DNA from: Candidatus Denitrolinea symbiosum
GTDB taxonomy: Bacteria > Chloroflexota > Anaerolineae > Anaerolineales > Villigracilaceae
Direction of reading: 5' to 3'
Assembly: GCA_017312345.1 (NCBI GenBank)
Contig: BLAA01000001.1
Coordinates: forward strand, 1,240,001 to 1,304,000
Length of the DNA: 64,000 nt
Under the pieces are notes generated by a model. That model made no database searches, had not been told where the DNA came from, and saw only the letters and a list, made by a program, of their open reading frames with translations. Below are positions 24,471 to 32,936 of the stretch, in pieces. Position numbers and translations under genes: made by a program. Position 1 is the first letter of the stretch; each line of letters opens with the position of its first letter.

Positions 24471-25073
24471 TTGAAGGTATTTATTGAATATGGATTTGTA
24501 AATAAAAAATCAGTGGCTTACAGTATCGGAAAAGAAATCTATGAAACAGTAGGATTGAAAATGTCAGAATTCCATTGTGAAAAATACAAAGACATTGAGT
24601 TTGAAACGTATCCTCTGATAAAAGTCTTTTCCCTTTGGAAAAAAAAACCGAAAATATTTAGATACTTTCCATATTGGACTGCACAAAAAGTTACTTTTGT
24701 AGTGAAGATAAAATCAGAGACTAATCAAAAATTGCTCTCTGATATTCCCATATTTTCAAAGCCAAGTGATTCTTCCTTTTTTGAAAGAGTAGAAGTTGGA
24801 GAGCATTGTAGATTAGAAGAAAATGGGAGGCAAGCGAGAATACTTACAGACGGCCTTCGTGGTTCATATGTTTTGAAATATTATTTTGGAAGCCCTGCAA
24901 CAAGCGGAGCAAAAGAAATTGTTGAACTTCAAGGCAATTGGAAAGATAAAATTTGGTTTATTGTTTTTGGTTTAGTTGGTGGTTTTATTGGAAGCCTGAT
25001 TGTTTTTGTTCTTGGAGTGATGTTTGAACTTATAAAAATTAATCCGTATTGGGAAGTGTGGATTAATCGCTAA
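24471..25073 (+). CDS. Hypothetical C-terminally anchored membrane protein
   Basis: A 200-residue protein with a soluble N-terminal part (beta-rich, for example WTAQKVTFVVKIKSETNQKLLSDIP) and one C-terminal membrane helix (IWFIVFGLVGGFIGSLIVFVLGVMFELI), so tail-anchored. The frame opens at a TTG at 24471 with only a weak ribosome site. An ATG at 24561 would remove 30 residues. Very AT-rich. With the preceding AT-rich gene it seems to be an acquired pair, but neither is recognised. The intervening 146 bases contain only an imperfect hairpin (tatttcc...gggaaata). Confidence 0.5.
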   Translation: MKVFIEYGFVNKKSVAYSIGKEIYETVGLKMSEFHCEKYKDIEFETYPLIKVFSLWKKKPKIFRYFPYWTAQKVTFVVKIKSETNQKLLSDIPIFSKPSDSSFFERVEVGEHCRLEENGRQARILTDGLRGSYVLKYYFGSPATSGAKEIVELQGNWKDKIWFIVFGLVGGFIGSLIVFVLGVMFELIKINPYWEVWINR

Positions 25074-25166
25074 AAAGGTCTGTTTGTCAAGTATGTAGTT
25101 ACCAGAATTATTTATACCGACACCTTCCCCCCACCCCCCACCTAAATCCCCTATTATCCGCAACCG

Positions 25167-25562
25167 ATGACCTGGTTGTTCCTCTACGCGTTCGCTCTCA
25201 GCCTGTACGATCTGCGCACGCGCCGCATCCCGAATTGGGCAACCCTGCCGTTGATCGTGGCGGGATTGGCCGCGCATTTCCCCGGTTCTCCCGATGTCTG
25301 GTTTGCCAGCATCGGACTGTTCCTCGTCTGGTCAATCGGCTGGATGGGCGCGGGGGACGCCAAACTCTGGATCGCCCTGCTGTGGGCATTGCCGGTGGAG
25401 ATGTCAAGCCGGGCGCTTCCCTTGATGTTCCTTGCATTCTTTGTCACTGGTCTTCCTCAACTCGCGTGGAGACTGATCCGCAAGCGACCCGTCACCAACC
25501 TTCTCACCCCTAGTGCATGGCGCACGATCCCCTTCCTGCTGTTTTGTTGGTATGTACACTGA
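25167..25562 (+). CDS. Prepilin peptidase-like (A24, TadV/CpaA type)
   Basis: A 131-residue membrane protease of the A24 family. Both aspartate motifs are present: SLYDLRTRRIPN after the first helix and GAGDAKLWIALLW in the third (GxGDxK, here GAGDAK). Four hydrophobic helices fit the short TadV/CpaA form that lacks the N-methylation domain. It would process the Flp pilin and TadE-like proteins encoded at 2.0-3.4 kb. It is the first gene of the second pilus/transfer block. Its stop overlaps the start of the Cys-motif protein that follows. Confidence 0.8.
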   Translation: MTWLFLYAFALSLYDLRTRRIPNWATLPLIVAGLAAHFPGSPDVWFASIGLFLVWSIGWMGAGDAKLWIALLWALPVEMSSRALPLMFLAFFVTGLPQLAWRLIRKRPVTNLLTPSAWRTIPFLLFCWYVH

Positions 25563-26454
25563 CCTGTTCCGCGCCCTGCTCAACCGCAAGAACGCACGTG
25601 AGCATCCCATCCTGTCTGCTTTGACATACGCCTTCTGTCCCGCTGCGGCCTATTGGTGGAAGGCCGGCGCAGACCCGGTTCCACCTTTTGATCCTGTCTG
25701 GCAATCCCTGCATGACCTAACCTCCGACGGAACGCTCCTCGATCATCTCACCCGCTATGAATTCAGCGGATTGATCGAGGAGATTAGGAAGTATGTGGAG
25801 GAGGTTAAAGCCTATCGCGCGCTCCATCCCATTCAAGCACCGGAACTCATGCCCATCTTTCGCGGCGGATCTATCCCCAGCAGAATGCGCTTCGGTTCGC
25901 AGAATGCGATCGCTCATCTCGGCAACGATTGGCGCAACCTGTTTATCTACATCCGCACTTGGGCATTTCTCTCACAGGATTGGCGGCGCGGCATAGGTAT
26001 CTCACCAGATATGGAGTACAGCCTCACTAGCGAGACCGTGGCACTCACCCTGCCGGGCATTCGTCTCCCCGTCCAGTTTGAGACGTGGGTTTGGAAAGTG
26101 TCGGTCGGGCATGTGAAGGAAACCCGCATCGGTCTGCTGACTCAAAACAGGGAACAAGATCCCTTGCGCTTCGCGCTCCTGGCACGTTGCAGCCCACTGG
26201 GAGATCAACCCTGGCCGAACACCCCGCTCATCTTCGCCCTGGACCGCGAGAGCGGGGAGGTCAAAAACCATGACCCGACTTTGGAAGATAAAGACCTGGA
26301 ACCTCTTGTGTCCTCCCTGGCGGCTCTCGCCAAAAAGGGACCACATCCTCCCTTGAACGCCCTACATCATCCTACTACCTGCCGAACCTGTGGATACCAA
26401 AACTTATGCTTCGACAAACACACCATCTCCCCGCATGCCCTCGCCCGCCTATGA
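25552..26454 (+). CDS. Cas4/AddB-like four-cysteine (Fe-S) protein in the pilus operon
   Basis: A 300-residue soluble protein. It has one Cys near the N-terminus (Cys29 in ALTYAFCPAAAYWW) and three at the C-terminus (Cys277, Cys280, Cys286 in TCRTCGYQNLCF: C-x2-C-x5-C). This 1+3 layout is that of the 4Fe-4S cluster in Cas4 and AddB RecB-family nucleases. The middle does not show an unambiguous D...ExK triad, so the nuclease may be degenerate or too divergent to read by eye. I choose the ATG at 25552 (overlapping the upstream stop); the long frame starts at 25513 inside the previous gene. Overlap with the TrbL-like gene by four bases shows it is an operon member. A DNA-processing role in transfer is inferred. 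Confidence 0.55.
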   Translation: MYTDLFRALLNRKNAREHPILSALTYAFCPAAAYWWKAGADPVPPFDPVWQSLHDLTSDGTLLDHLTRYEFSGLIEEIRKYVEEVKAYRALHPIQAPELMPIFRGGSIPSRMRFGSQNAIAHLGNDWRNLFIYIRTWAFLSQDWRRGIGISPDMEYSLTSETVALTLPGIRLPVQFETWVWKVSVGHVKETRIGLLTQNREQDPLRFALLARCSPLGDQPWPNTPLIFALDRESGEVKNHDPTLEDKDLEPLVSSLAALAKKGPHPPLNALHHPTTCRTCGYQNLCFDKHTISPHALARL

Positions 26455-28106
26455 AAAAAGCCCGACCCTTCATCCTGCTCTTTCTGTTTCTGGGATTCGT
26501 CTCGTTGAGTTTCCTCGGGGTGGCTGTCCGCCCGGCGCAGGCGCTCAGCGCGCCCTATGATACGACTCCCACGCCCACCCCCTCGCCGACCCCAACTCCT
26601 GGTGGCGGCGGGACCAGCATCACCGAGATTTTCTATCATCTAGTCTTCCCTGCCGAGACGATCTCCGAAGCCCTCGCCAGCATTTTCAACAAGGCTGTGG
26701 AGACCGAGATCAACGCCATGAGTGAGGAGGTAGCGCGCTGGACGAGCGTGATTGGCGAGATCATCCAGGCTCCCAGCCAGGGCGATTACAGCAAGGTCGC
26801 CCAATCCAGCCTGCCGGTCGCGGCCGCGCTCGCTCCGGCCTTATTCCTCCTGCGCTTGGCGCTCTATCACTGGGGACGACTTCTCGGCGATGACGATACC
26901 GGGTTGCGCGTGGTGGGGGACTGGGTTACAGCGGGCGCGCTGGCTGTGGCCGCAGGTCCACTGCTCGATCTGATCGTTCAACTCGGATGGTGGATGGTGG
27001 GTAAGGTGATCGGCGAAACCGCCGCGCTTGCCGTGGAGTTTGTTCAATCCACCACCGCCACCTCCGCGACGTTGGGGCTGTTGAACCTGACCTTCCTCGG
27101 CAGTTTGATCTCCATCGCTTTGGCGTTGGGATCATTGATTGCCATTGGCGGAATGTTGTTCGCCTTCGCCTCCGCCAATGCCGTATTGTTTATTCTGGCC
27201 GTGCTCGGTCCGCCACTTGCAATCGCCAGTACATTACCCCAGGTGACCTGGTTGCGCTCCCTGTGGTTGAAGGCCGTGATAGTGATCGCACTTCTGCCCG
27301 TGGTGGCAGGTGGAATCTTCAAGGCTGGTTTGGCCGCCAGTTATTTCTTCGACCAGCAGGGCTTGCTGTCCGCCGTGATCCGGGTGATATGGCTGTGGGG
27401 CGCGACAGGTCTCTTGATCTCCATCGCGGGCATCCTCGGCAAGATGACCATCACTACCACTGCCGATGCGGTTGGAAAATTATTCCAGGCGGTGAAGCAG
27501 GTCGCTTCCATCGCGGCATTGGCCGCCAGCGGCGTGGGCGCGGCCGAAGGCGCAGCCGCAGGTGGAGCAGGAGCGGCGGGAGGAGCGGCGGCAGGCGGCG
27601 CCACCGGCGGGGAAGCCGCCATGAGTCATTTGGGCAGCGCCGGACAACTGACCCAACGCGCCGGGATCTTCGAAGCCTTGGGATTGAAAACTCCGGCCGC
27701 ATACAACCGCTCCCAAGCACACGAACACGAACTCGCCGCGCGCCAGGCCGAACTGGGCGAACGTATGCAACGATTCGATGGTGCACAGACGCAGACCCAA
27801 ACGGACTATGGTTTTTCCCCGTCCGTGAACAGCGCCATTCAATCCAACTTCAGCGGATCGCACGATGATTTTCAACGCGGCTTTGATGGCCTGTCTCCGC
27901 ATATCTCCTCACAGGGTTTCGATCCGAACGTCTTTGCGGCGCAATATCCTGAGGCCACTGCCCACATGGTACAAGCCTATAACGATCACCCGGAAGACAT
28001 CAACGGCGCTCAAAATCCGCTCTATCGCGCCGCCCAACTGGGCAATGCCGGACAGATTCAGCAGATGCTCACCTTCCGTTCCAATCAGGAAGACGGGAAC
28101 GCATGA
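26451..28106 (+). CDS. TrbL/VirB6-like conjugation channel protein
   Basis: A 551-residue membrane protein. A signal peptide (FILLFLFLGFVSLSFLG...AQA) and a Thr/Pro linker precede six to seven membrane helices, for example LAPALFLLRLALYHW, FLGSLISIALALGSLIAIGGMLF and AVLFILAVLGPPLAIASTLPQ. A Gly/Ala-rich hinge (GVGAAEGAAAGGAGAAGGAAAGG) and a ~170-residue hydrophilic C-terminal domain follow. This architecture is TrbL/VirB6-like, the inner-membrane core of type IV secretion. The start at 26451 overlaps the Fe-S protein stop. The Gln-rich tail (FDGAQTQTQTDYGFSPS) is probably cytoplasmic or translocated. No VirB4 or coupling protein is seen in the window. Confidence 0.7.
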   Translation: MKKARPFILLFLFLGFVSLSFLGVAVRPAQALSAPYDTTPTPTPSPTPTPGGGGTSITEIFYHLVFPAETISEALASIFNKAVETEINAMSEEVARWTSVIGEIIQAPSQGDYSKVAQSSLPVAAALAPALFLLRLALYHWGRLLGDDDTGLRVVGDWVTAGALAVAAGPLLDLIVQLGWWMVGKVIGETAALAVEFVQSTTATSATLGLLNLTFLGSLISIALALGSLIAIGGMLFAFASANAVLFILAVLGPPLAIASTLPQVTWLRSLWLKAVIVIALLPVVAGGIFKAGLAASYFFDQQGLLSAVIRVIWLWGATGLLISIAGILGKMTITTTADAVGKLFQAVKQVASIAALAASGVGAAEGAAAGGAGAAGGAAAGGATGGEAAMSHLGSAGQLTQRAGIFEALGLKTPAAYNRSQAHEHELAARQAELGERMQRFDGAQTQTQTDYGFSPSVNSAIQSNFSGSHDDFQRGFDGLSPHISSQGFDPNVFAAQYPEATAHMVQAYNDHPEDINGAQNPLYRAAQLGNAGQIQQMLTFRSNQEDGNA

Positions 28107-28564
28107 GCCTGTCCGAATCCTTCGCGTTGGTTTCGTTCACGCTTTTCAGTTTCGCCGATCTGCGTTATCGCCTCGTCCCGGGCATCGAGTGGTTCCTGAT
28201 CGGGACGATCCTCCTGACCTTTCCCTCCAACCCATTGCAGAGCGGTTTGATCCTGCTGGCGTGTGGTTGGGGCGTGCTCCAAAATCTTTCCGGCTGGTTG
28301 GCGATTCCATTATTGTTCTATCCACCTGCCTGGCCGGTGCTGCTCACCGGTTATGGGTATCGCAAAGGCATGATCGGCCGCGCGGATCTACTGGCGATTG
28401 CAGGTTTGGCCTGTCTCTTTCCCCTGCCTGCAGTGCTGCTGTCCCTGCTTGGCTTGGAGTTATGGCGGAGGGTTTGGATTCGCAGACGAAGTGGTTCGAT
28501 ACCGGCATTGCCCGGAATGTTACTTGGATTGCTCGTCTTCTTACTGTTTCGAATAATCCTGTAA
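28103..28564 (+). CDS. Second prepilin peptidase-like membrane protein
   Basis: A 153-residue protein with four to five hydrophobic helices. It retains an A24-like first motif (FSFADLRYRLVPG; compare DLRTRRIPN of the 25167 protein) and a second motif GMIGRADLLAIAGLACL, where GxxGxAD replaces GxGDxK. The second Asp is thus present in a changed context. It may be a divergent peptidase with different substrate range or an inactive paralogue. It overlaps the TrbL-like stop by four bases and ends the leftmost part of the block before the AT-rich HEPN/DUF2130 insert. Confidence 0.6.
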   Translation: MSLSESFALVSFTLFSFADLRYRLVPGIEWFLIGTILLTFPSNPLQSGLILLACGWGVLQNLSGWLAIPLLFYPPAWPVLLTGYGYRKGMIGRADLLAIAGLACLFPLPAVLLSLLGLELWRRVWIRRRSGSIPALPGMLLGLLVFLLFRIIL

Positions 28565-28702
28565 CCAAAACAAGAGATTCTCTCAAGTCATGAGTTTTTA
28601 CACGAGGTGACGCAGGTGAAGAATATCCAGGTGCCGACGGAGGAGTGAAGAGAGTGGATGATTAGAGAATAGAGAGTAGTGCGTGTGGCGTATTGCGTAA
28701 GA

Positions 28703-28723
28703 CCTCCGAGGGTGGCTCGGAGG
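28703..28723. terminator. Hairpin between the pilus block and the HEPN gene
   Basis: CCTCCGAG-ggtgg-CTCGGAGG, an 8-bp perfect GC-rich stem in the gap between two convergent genes. The T-tract is poor, so it may act with Rho or as a boundary. Confidence 0.5.
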
Positions 28724-28757
28724 CCTTCATGTGAAAACTGTCTGTTCTGAAATTTCG

Positions 28758-29873
28758 TTATGAATGCATTTTTCTAAAACGTGTTTGATACACGATGTTG
28801 TCTCGGAACAAAATCCACGAGATATATCTTTCTACTAAATCTTCCAGTTGCTGTGTGTCTTCTTCTCCAACTGAAACTGTAAGTTTTATGTTTGGGTTGC
28901 CTCTGTGAAGAAGAGAGTTTCGGATTTTGTTGAACTTTCCAAACGCTACAATATCGTTTTCGTATCCATTCAGTTTTGCTTCATTGGCAAGGGCTTCAAA
29001 ACGAAGAGCAAGACCTGGCTGGTGCAATTTTTCAAGGTGCTCAAGATAGGCTAACAGTTCTTCTTTTTCATCTTCGTTACTGTTTGAAATTAGAACTTTA
29101 ATCTTGTTAAATCTCTTCTCCTGTTGGTTGTCTGTAATGTCGTCTTTACTTACCTTTCCAAGAGCGATTTCCAACGGTGTAAACAAGGCAAGGAATTTTG
29201 AAACTCCATCTCTTTCAGACCAAGCGCGAAGAATCCATCTAAAAACCGCAATCGCAAATTCGTGTGCTGAAGGCTGAGCTTTCTCTACTCCTTTAAAAGT
29301 ATTTTGGATAGCTTCTACACCTGTCGGTTTAAGACTTAATTCTTCCAGCATTTGAAGCCATGAGCCTGTAATTCTGTATGCCCAATCTTCCTCATCTCTG
29401 ATCGCAAATACGTTTTCGTTTATCAATTCAAGAACAAATTGCGGATGAAAGCGTAATCCAATAATTCCAGCAACCAAGGCGGCAATATTTCTAAAATTGC
29501 TGATATCCTTTTCCGCCAATTTGATAATTTCATTATGTGCACCTGACTTCTTATCATTGTGGAACTTCTCTGATAACTCTGTAGGAACCTCAATACTTTT
29601 GATGCATTGGATTTCTGTGAAAAAGTTTCTTGGATAGTCTGAATCTGCTGGGTTTTTGAAGTATTGCCACTTTCCCATTGGAGAAATACCATCAGGAAAC
29701 ACATACTTCCCACTGTCGGATGATATTACTATACCCCTTCTTGGCCGATGTCCGATATAAACCATGACATCGTAACCTTGAATGCCAAACCCAAATTCCA
29801 ATTCTTCTCTATCGGAAAGAGAGCACCCGATTGAATCATAAAGTCGGCGATACCCAACGCGTTCTATAGCCAT
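28758..29873 (-). CDS. HEPN-motif protein, candidate toxin/RNase
   Basis: A 371-residue protein. Its C-terminal third carries KIRNSLLHRGNP (Arg318 to His323), which matches the R-x4-H catalytic motif of HEPN RNases with the usual Asn after the Arg. It sits at the start of a helix preceded by other helices (LALRFEALANEAKLN). The N-terminal ~200 residues are unlike anything I recognise; the layout (long N-terminal domain, C-terminal HEPN) resembles ApeA-type single-protein defences. It lies 19 bases after the DUF2130-like gene on the same strand, so both are probably one operon. The pair is AT-rich and interrupts the GC-rich transfer block. Abortive-infection RNase activity is a hypothesis. Confidence 0.6.
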   Translation of the reverse strand: MAIERVGYRRLYDSIGCSLSDREELEFGFGIQGYDVMVYIGHRPRRGIVISSDSGKYVFPDGISPMGKWQYFKNPADSDYPRNFFTEIQCIKSIEVPTELSEKFHNDKKSGAHNEIIKLAEKDISNFRNIAALVAGIIGLRFHPQFVLELINENVFAIRDEEDWAYRITGSWLQMLEELSLKPTGVEAIQNTFKGVEKAQPSAHEFAIAVFRWILRAWSERDGVSKFLALFTPLEIALGKVSKDDITDNQQEKRFNKIKVLISNSNEDEKEELLAYLEHLEKLHQPGLALRFEALANEAKLNGYENDIVAFGKFNKIRNSLLHRGNPNIKLTVSVGEEDTQQLEDLVERYISWILFRDNIVYQTRFRKMHS

Positions 29874-29892
29874 AATTTTGTGGTTTTAGGGA

Positions 29893-31158
29893 TTAATTTT
29901 GAAGTTCTTCAATATCAACAAATTGCTGTTGTGGTGGAGGTAATTCCAAAGGCTTTTTTCCAGGTATTCCTCTAATTAGAGATCGTAACTTGTGATCAAT
30001 CACGCCAATGTCAATAAACAAAGATTTGTAGACTTTATACCGTTTTTCCCAGACTCTCCTATGGGATGAAATCTCGGTTTTCAATTCTTTCCCTAAATCA
30101 ATCAATTGGGTTGCCAAATCATTGACCTTGTTTGAGTAGTCATTGCTAGAAAGGAAATCATAGACCTGTTGCACCGCTTTCGATTTCGCCTCATTTGAAA
30201 GACGAAGCATGTAAATCCTGACCAAACTATCTCGGAGGGTTTGAGTAATGGGCTCAAGACTGACAGGGCTGATTACAAAAACCGTTTTCTCGACAAAATA
30301 GAATTGTTTCTTCGACGGAAAAACATTTGTAACTAATACTGCAAAATCAGCGCCGCGAACACGCCGAGCAGTTTTTGCTTGGTCAATATGCTTTTTATCG
30401 AAAACCTTTACCTTTTTGCATTCGTAGACAATTATTCCAATTTGCTGTCCTTGCTCAATCACAAACTGGAGAATGTCGCCGCCTTTTCCTGGATGCTCAA
30501 ATCTGTCGTGCGGAAATAGTTCCTGCAATGTAGCAAGCAATTTGCCTTCTTCGAGCAAGCCTTCGATTTGCGGAGTAATTCCCTTTTGGATTTGCTCTTT
30601 CAATTTCTTGATTTCGGCATTTGCCTGTTGATATTTATCGGCGGATAATTTCAGGCTCTTTTCGAGTTGAGCCATTTTGTTCTTGGTTTTGGTAATCTCA
30701 GCCTGTTGTTTCTTGAATTCCGCCTCCTGTTTTTTGAGCTGAGCCTTTTGTTGCTCTATACCTTTAGCAACCCCCTCTTTGACTTGGGCTTGCATTTGTT
30801 TCTTTAGAGACGATTCGACTTGCTTTCGTTGTTGTTTCAACCGTCGCTCTGCAAGAGCCCGTTCTTTCTTAATGGCTTGGTCTGTCTTTTTTGCCTGATC
30901 GGCTAATGCCTTTTTTGTCTGGGCGCGCAACTTTGCCTGTTCGGCTTTGAAGGACTGCTCCTTTTCTCGGAGTTTCTTCCGCTCTGCTTCAACTATTTGC
31001 TTATTCTTCTTGGCTTGCTCTTTTAACTTCTTTTGCTCGGCTTCTAGGTGTTTGATATGCTTTTGCTTCTCGTCCCACAATCCCAAAGCCTTGTCGTATT
31101 CCGTTTGAGTGAGTGGTTTTCCGCAAACAGGGCAAGTGAGAGAATTTTGCTTTGCCAT
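29893..31158 (-). CDS. Coiled-coil DUF2130-like PD-(D/E)XK nuclease
   Basis: A 421-residue protein in three parts. Residues 1-20 are a zinc ribbon (LTCPVCGKPLT). About residues 30-205 are a very long Lys/Gln/Glu coiled coil. From about residue 215 comes a nuclease-like domain with GGDILQFV and, ~20 residues later, IIVYECKKVK: the D...ExK pattern of PD-(D/E)XK enzymes, as in DUF2130 proteins. The C-terminal part (VYDFLSSNDYSNKVNDLATQLIDLG) is helical. GAGGG precedes the ATG. It is upstream of and probably co-transcribed with the HEPN-motif gene. Coiled coil plus nuclease plus HEPN suggests a sensor-effector defence pair. A general DNA-repair role is an alternative. Confidence 0.75.
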   Translation of the reverse strand: MAKQNSLTCPVCGKPLTQTEYDKALGLWDEKQKHIKHLEAEQKKLKEQAKKNKQIVEAERKKLREKEQSFKAEQAKLRAQTKKALADQAKKTDQAIKKERALAERRLKQQRKQVESSLKKQMQAQVKEGVAKGIEQQKAQLKKQEAEFKKQQAEITKTKNKMAQLEKSLKLSADKYQQANAEIKKLKEQIQKGITPQIEGLLEEGKLLATLQELFPHDRFEHPGKGGDILQFVIEQGQQIGIIVYECKKVKVFDKKHIDQAKTARRVRGADFAVLVTNVFPSKKQFYFVEKTVFVISPVSLEPITQTLRDSLVRIYMLRLSNEAKSKAVQQVYDFLSSNDYSNKVNDLATQLIDLGKELKTEISSHRRVWEKRYKVYKSLFIDIGVIDHKLRSLIRGIPGKKPLELPPPQQQFVDIEELQN

Positions 31159-31365
31159 AGTTTTACCCTCGCATGTTAACGATTTGTTGCAAGTTTATGA
31201 AAGTATACCTGCATTTACAATTTATCTCAGAAGCGATCTTGCACTGAGCGATTGTGAACAGAGGAGATTTCATTTTGCCCACCAAGGTGGGCGATTGCCA
31301 GAATTATACAACTCAATAGCGACAGACGAACCCCTCCCTTTCCGCTAACAGAATATCATGCCCCC

Positions 31366-32175
31366 ATGCCGCGCTCCGGAACCTTGGGTAACCCACAACC
31401 ATACACTCCCTTTGGTGTCTTCGCTGGCCTGCCCTTCTGGGGCGGCGGCCTCACCCTATTAGCCGCAGCGCCAGGATTGGGTAAGACCTCCTGGCTGCTG
31501 CGGATGGTCTTCGATGCCGCATCCATTCACATTCCCGCCGCGATTGGTTGTTACGAACACACCCCCGAGGAACTGCGTTACCGCCTCTTCCTGCAAGTGG
31601 AAGCCATGACCTGCGGTCCCCACCTGCCCGCGCCGCGCACACAGGTGGAACGCAAACTGGCGAACGCCAGCGAGTCTGTTTTGTTGTCTTTGAACTCGCA
31701 GGAAGATACCGTGCGCGGATTGGAGGCCACGCTCTTGCATGATTACGCCTTTCCCGTGCAAGGTCCCACGCTCGTAGCCGTTGACTATCTCAACCGCGTG
31801 CCCGTGGTTGGCTTGACCGGCATGATGAGCGAGAACGGACGAAGCGGTGAAGCTGCAGCCTCCCTGCGTGAACTGGCGCGTCGTCACGGCTGGGCGGTCA
31901 TCGCCGCGGCCGCGCTGAAATCCGATTCTTTTGAAACAGTGGAAGACTTGTCCGCCCTGCTTGGCGACGAACGCGTCCCGTATGAAGCCGATCGCGTCCT
32001 CGTGGTTCAGCGTTGCGGAAAGGTGCAGTCATGCGACTGCGTACCGCTTGAAGTTGTTACGCTGAAAGACCGTACCGGTCCAACGCGCCGCTGGCCAATG
32101 CAGTTCTGGGGTGCGCGTTTTTATCCCGCACTAGAATCCGAATTTCACCTGCACGAAGCGATGGTAATGGAATGA
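31366..32175 (+). CDS. DnaB/RecA-fold P-loop ATPase
   Basis: A 269-residue ATPase with a DnaB-C/RecA-like core. Walker A is LLAAAPGLGKTSWLLRM, Walker B is GPTLVAVDYLNRV, and a later strand GWAVIAAAALKSDS corresponds to the sensor region of DnaB-type helicases (the usual QLxR is not clear). The N-terminal primase-interaction domain of DnaB is missing. It is the first gene of the third part of the transfer block, overlapping the next membrane gene by four bases. In this place it might be a plasmid or ICE replication ATPase, or a substitute motor. It does not look like TadA or VirB4. Confidence 0.7.
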   Translation: MPRSGTLGNPQPYTPFGVFAGLPFWGGGLTLLAAAPGLGKTSWLLRMVFDAASIHIPAAIGCYEHTPEELRYRLFLQVEAMTCGPHLPAPRTQVERKLANASESVLLSLNSQEDTVRGLEATLLHDYAFPVQGPTLVAVDYLNRVPVVGLTGMMSENGRSGEAAASLRELARRHGWAVIAAAALKSDSFETVEDLSALLGDERVPYEADRVLVVQRCGKVQSCDCVPLEVVTLKDRTGPTRRWPMQFWGARFYPALESEFHLHEAMVME

Positions 32176-32648
32176 GCGCTTCCATCATTCTGGAATTTCT
32201 GCGCCAGGGTTGGCTGGCCTTGGCAGGCGCGTTCCTAGCTTTTGCCTTGCTGGCAGGGATGGCGCAGATTCTGCGCATCAGTTCGGCTGGTGTGGCAGGC
32301 GCGAATTTATGGGTTTGGCAATCCGTCTCGGCGTTGGTCTCGATCCTGGTCTTGAGTCTGTTTGCCTTCCTCGGCATTCCCCAAATCGTGCAAGCATTGC
32401 AGCATTCCCTGCCAGGCGCCGCAGGCTGTGGACCGATCAGCGTGCTGGGGCAATACGCCTCTGACCTGATCGGCGGGTTGGTCGCGGTGCGCATGCTCAA
32501 GGCCACTTTCATCTCCGTGTTATCCGCCTCCATCGGCGGGACATCCACCTTTTCCCAGGCGCTGATCGAATGCGGTGAGGCGATCTTCGGCATGTTGATC
32601 GCAGCCGCCGCCATTCCGCTGGCGGCCTGGTTTCTCGGAACTTGTTGA
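32172..32648 (+). CDS. Membrane protein of the transfer block
   Basis: A 158-residue protein with four hydrophobic helices (GWLALAGAFLAFALLAGMAQIL, WVWQSVSALVSILVLSLFAFLGIP, a central one, and EAIFGMLIAAAAIPLAAWFL) and three Cys (AAGCGP, IECGE, LGTC). It overlaps the DnaB-like gene by ATGA. The N-terminal helices and the phrase LSLFAFLGIPQIVQAL are similar in layout to the following 88-residue protein (VLFAFLFLPQIGEML). The two may be paralogous pilin-like subunits of a type IV secretion pilus. No family is recognised with confidence. Confidence 0.55.
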   Translation: MSASIILEFLRQGWLALAGAFLAFALLAGMAQILRISSAGVAGANLWVWQSVSALVSILVLSLFAFLGIPQIVQALQHSLPGAAGCGPISVLGQYASDLIGGLVAVRMLKATFISVLSASIGGTSTFSQALIECGEAIFGMLIAAAAIPLAAWFLGTC

Positions 32649-32667
32649 TCCTCGAAAGGAGATTTCG

Positions 32668-32934
32668 ATGTTCGATCCCATTATGGAACAAATCCTTGCT
32701 ATTGCGCGCGATGCCTGGGCCTTCCTCGCCGGGCTGTTGATCGTGGTCGCCCTGCTGGGCGGCCTGTATTACGTGTTGCAGGGCACGGCAGGCGCGGCCT
32801 TCGGCGGCAGCCGCATGACCTCGATGGCCATCATCGGTGCAGTGGGCTTGGTGATCCTGGTCTTGTTCGCCTTCCTGTTCCTGCCGCAGATAGGCGAAAT
32901 GCTCAAGAACTTTCAACCCAATCCGCCCTTCTAA
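32668..32934 (+). CDS. VirB2/TrbC-like small membrane subunit
   Basis: An 88-residue protein with two membrane helices (WAFLAGLLIVVALLGGLYYVL and MAIIGAVGLVILVLFAFLFLP) joined by a short Gly/Arg loop (GTAGAAFGGSRMTS). Size and two-helix topology match VirB2/TrbC pilins of type IV secretion, which have a short polar loop between two helices. Signal peptide is absent or cryptic. Strong AAAGGAG lies before the ATG at 32668. It is followed after 2 bases by a VirB3-like gene, the VirB2-VirB3 order seen in T4SS operons. The assignment rests on topology and order, not on residue motifs. Confidence 0.55.
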   Translation: MFDPIMEQILAIARDAWAFLAGLLIVVALLGGLYYVLQGTAGAAFGGSRMTSMAIIGAVGLVILVLFAFLFLPQIGEMLKNFQPNPPF

Positions 32935-32936
32935 AT

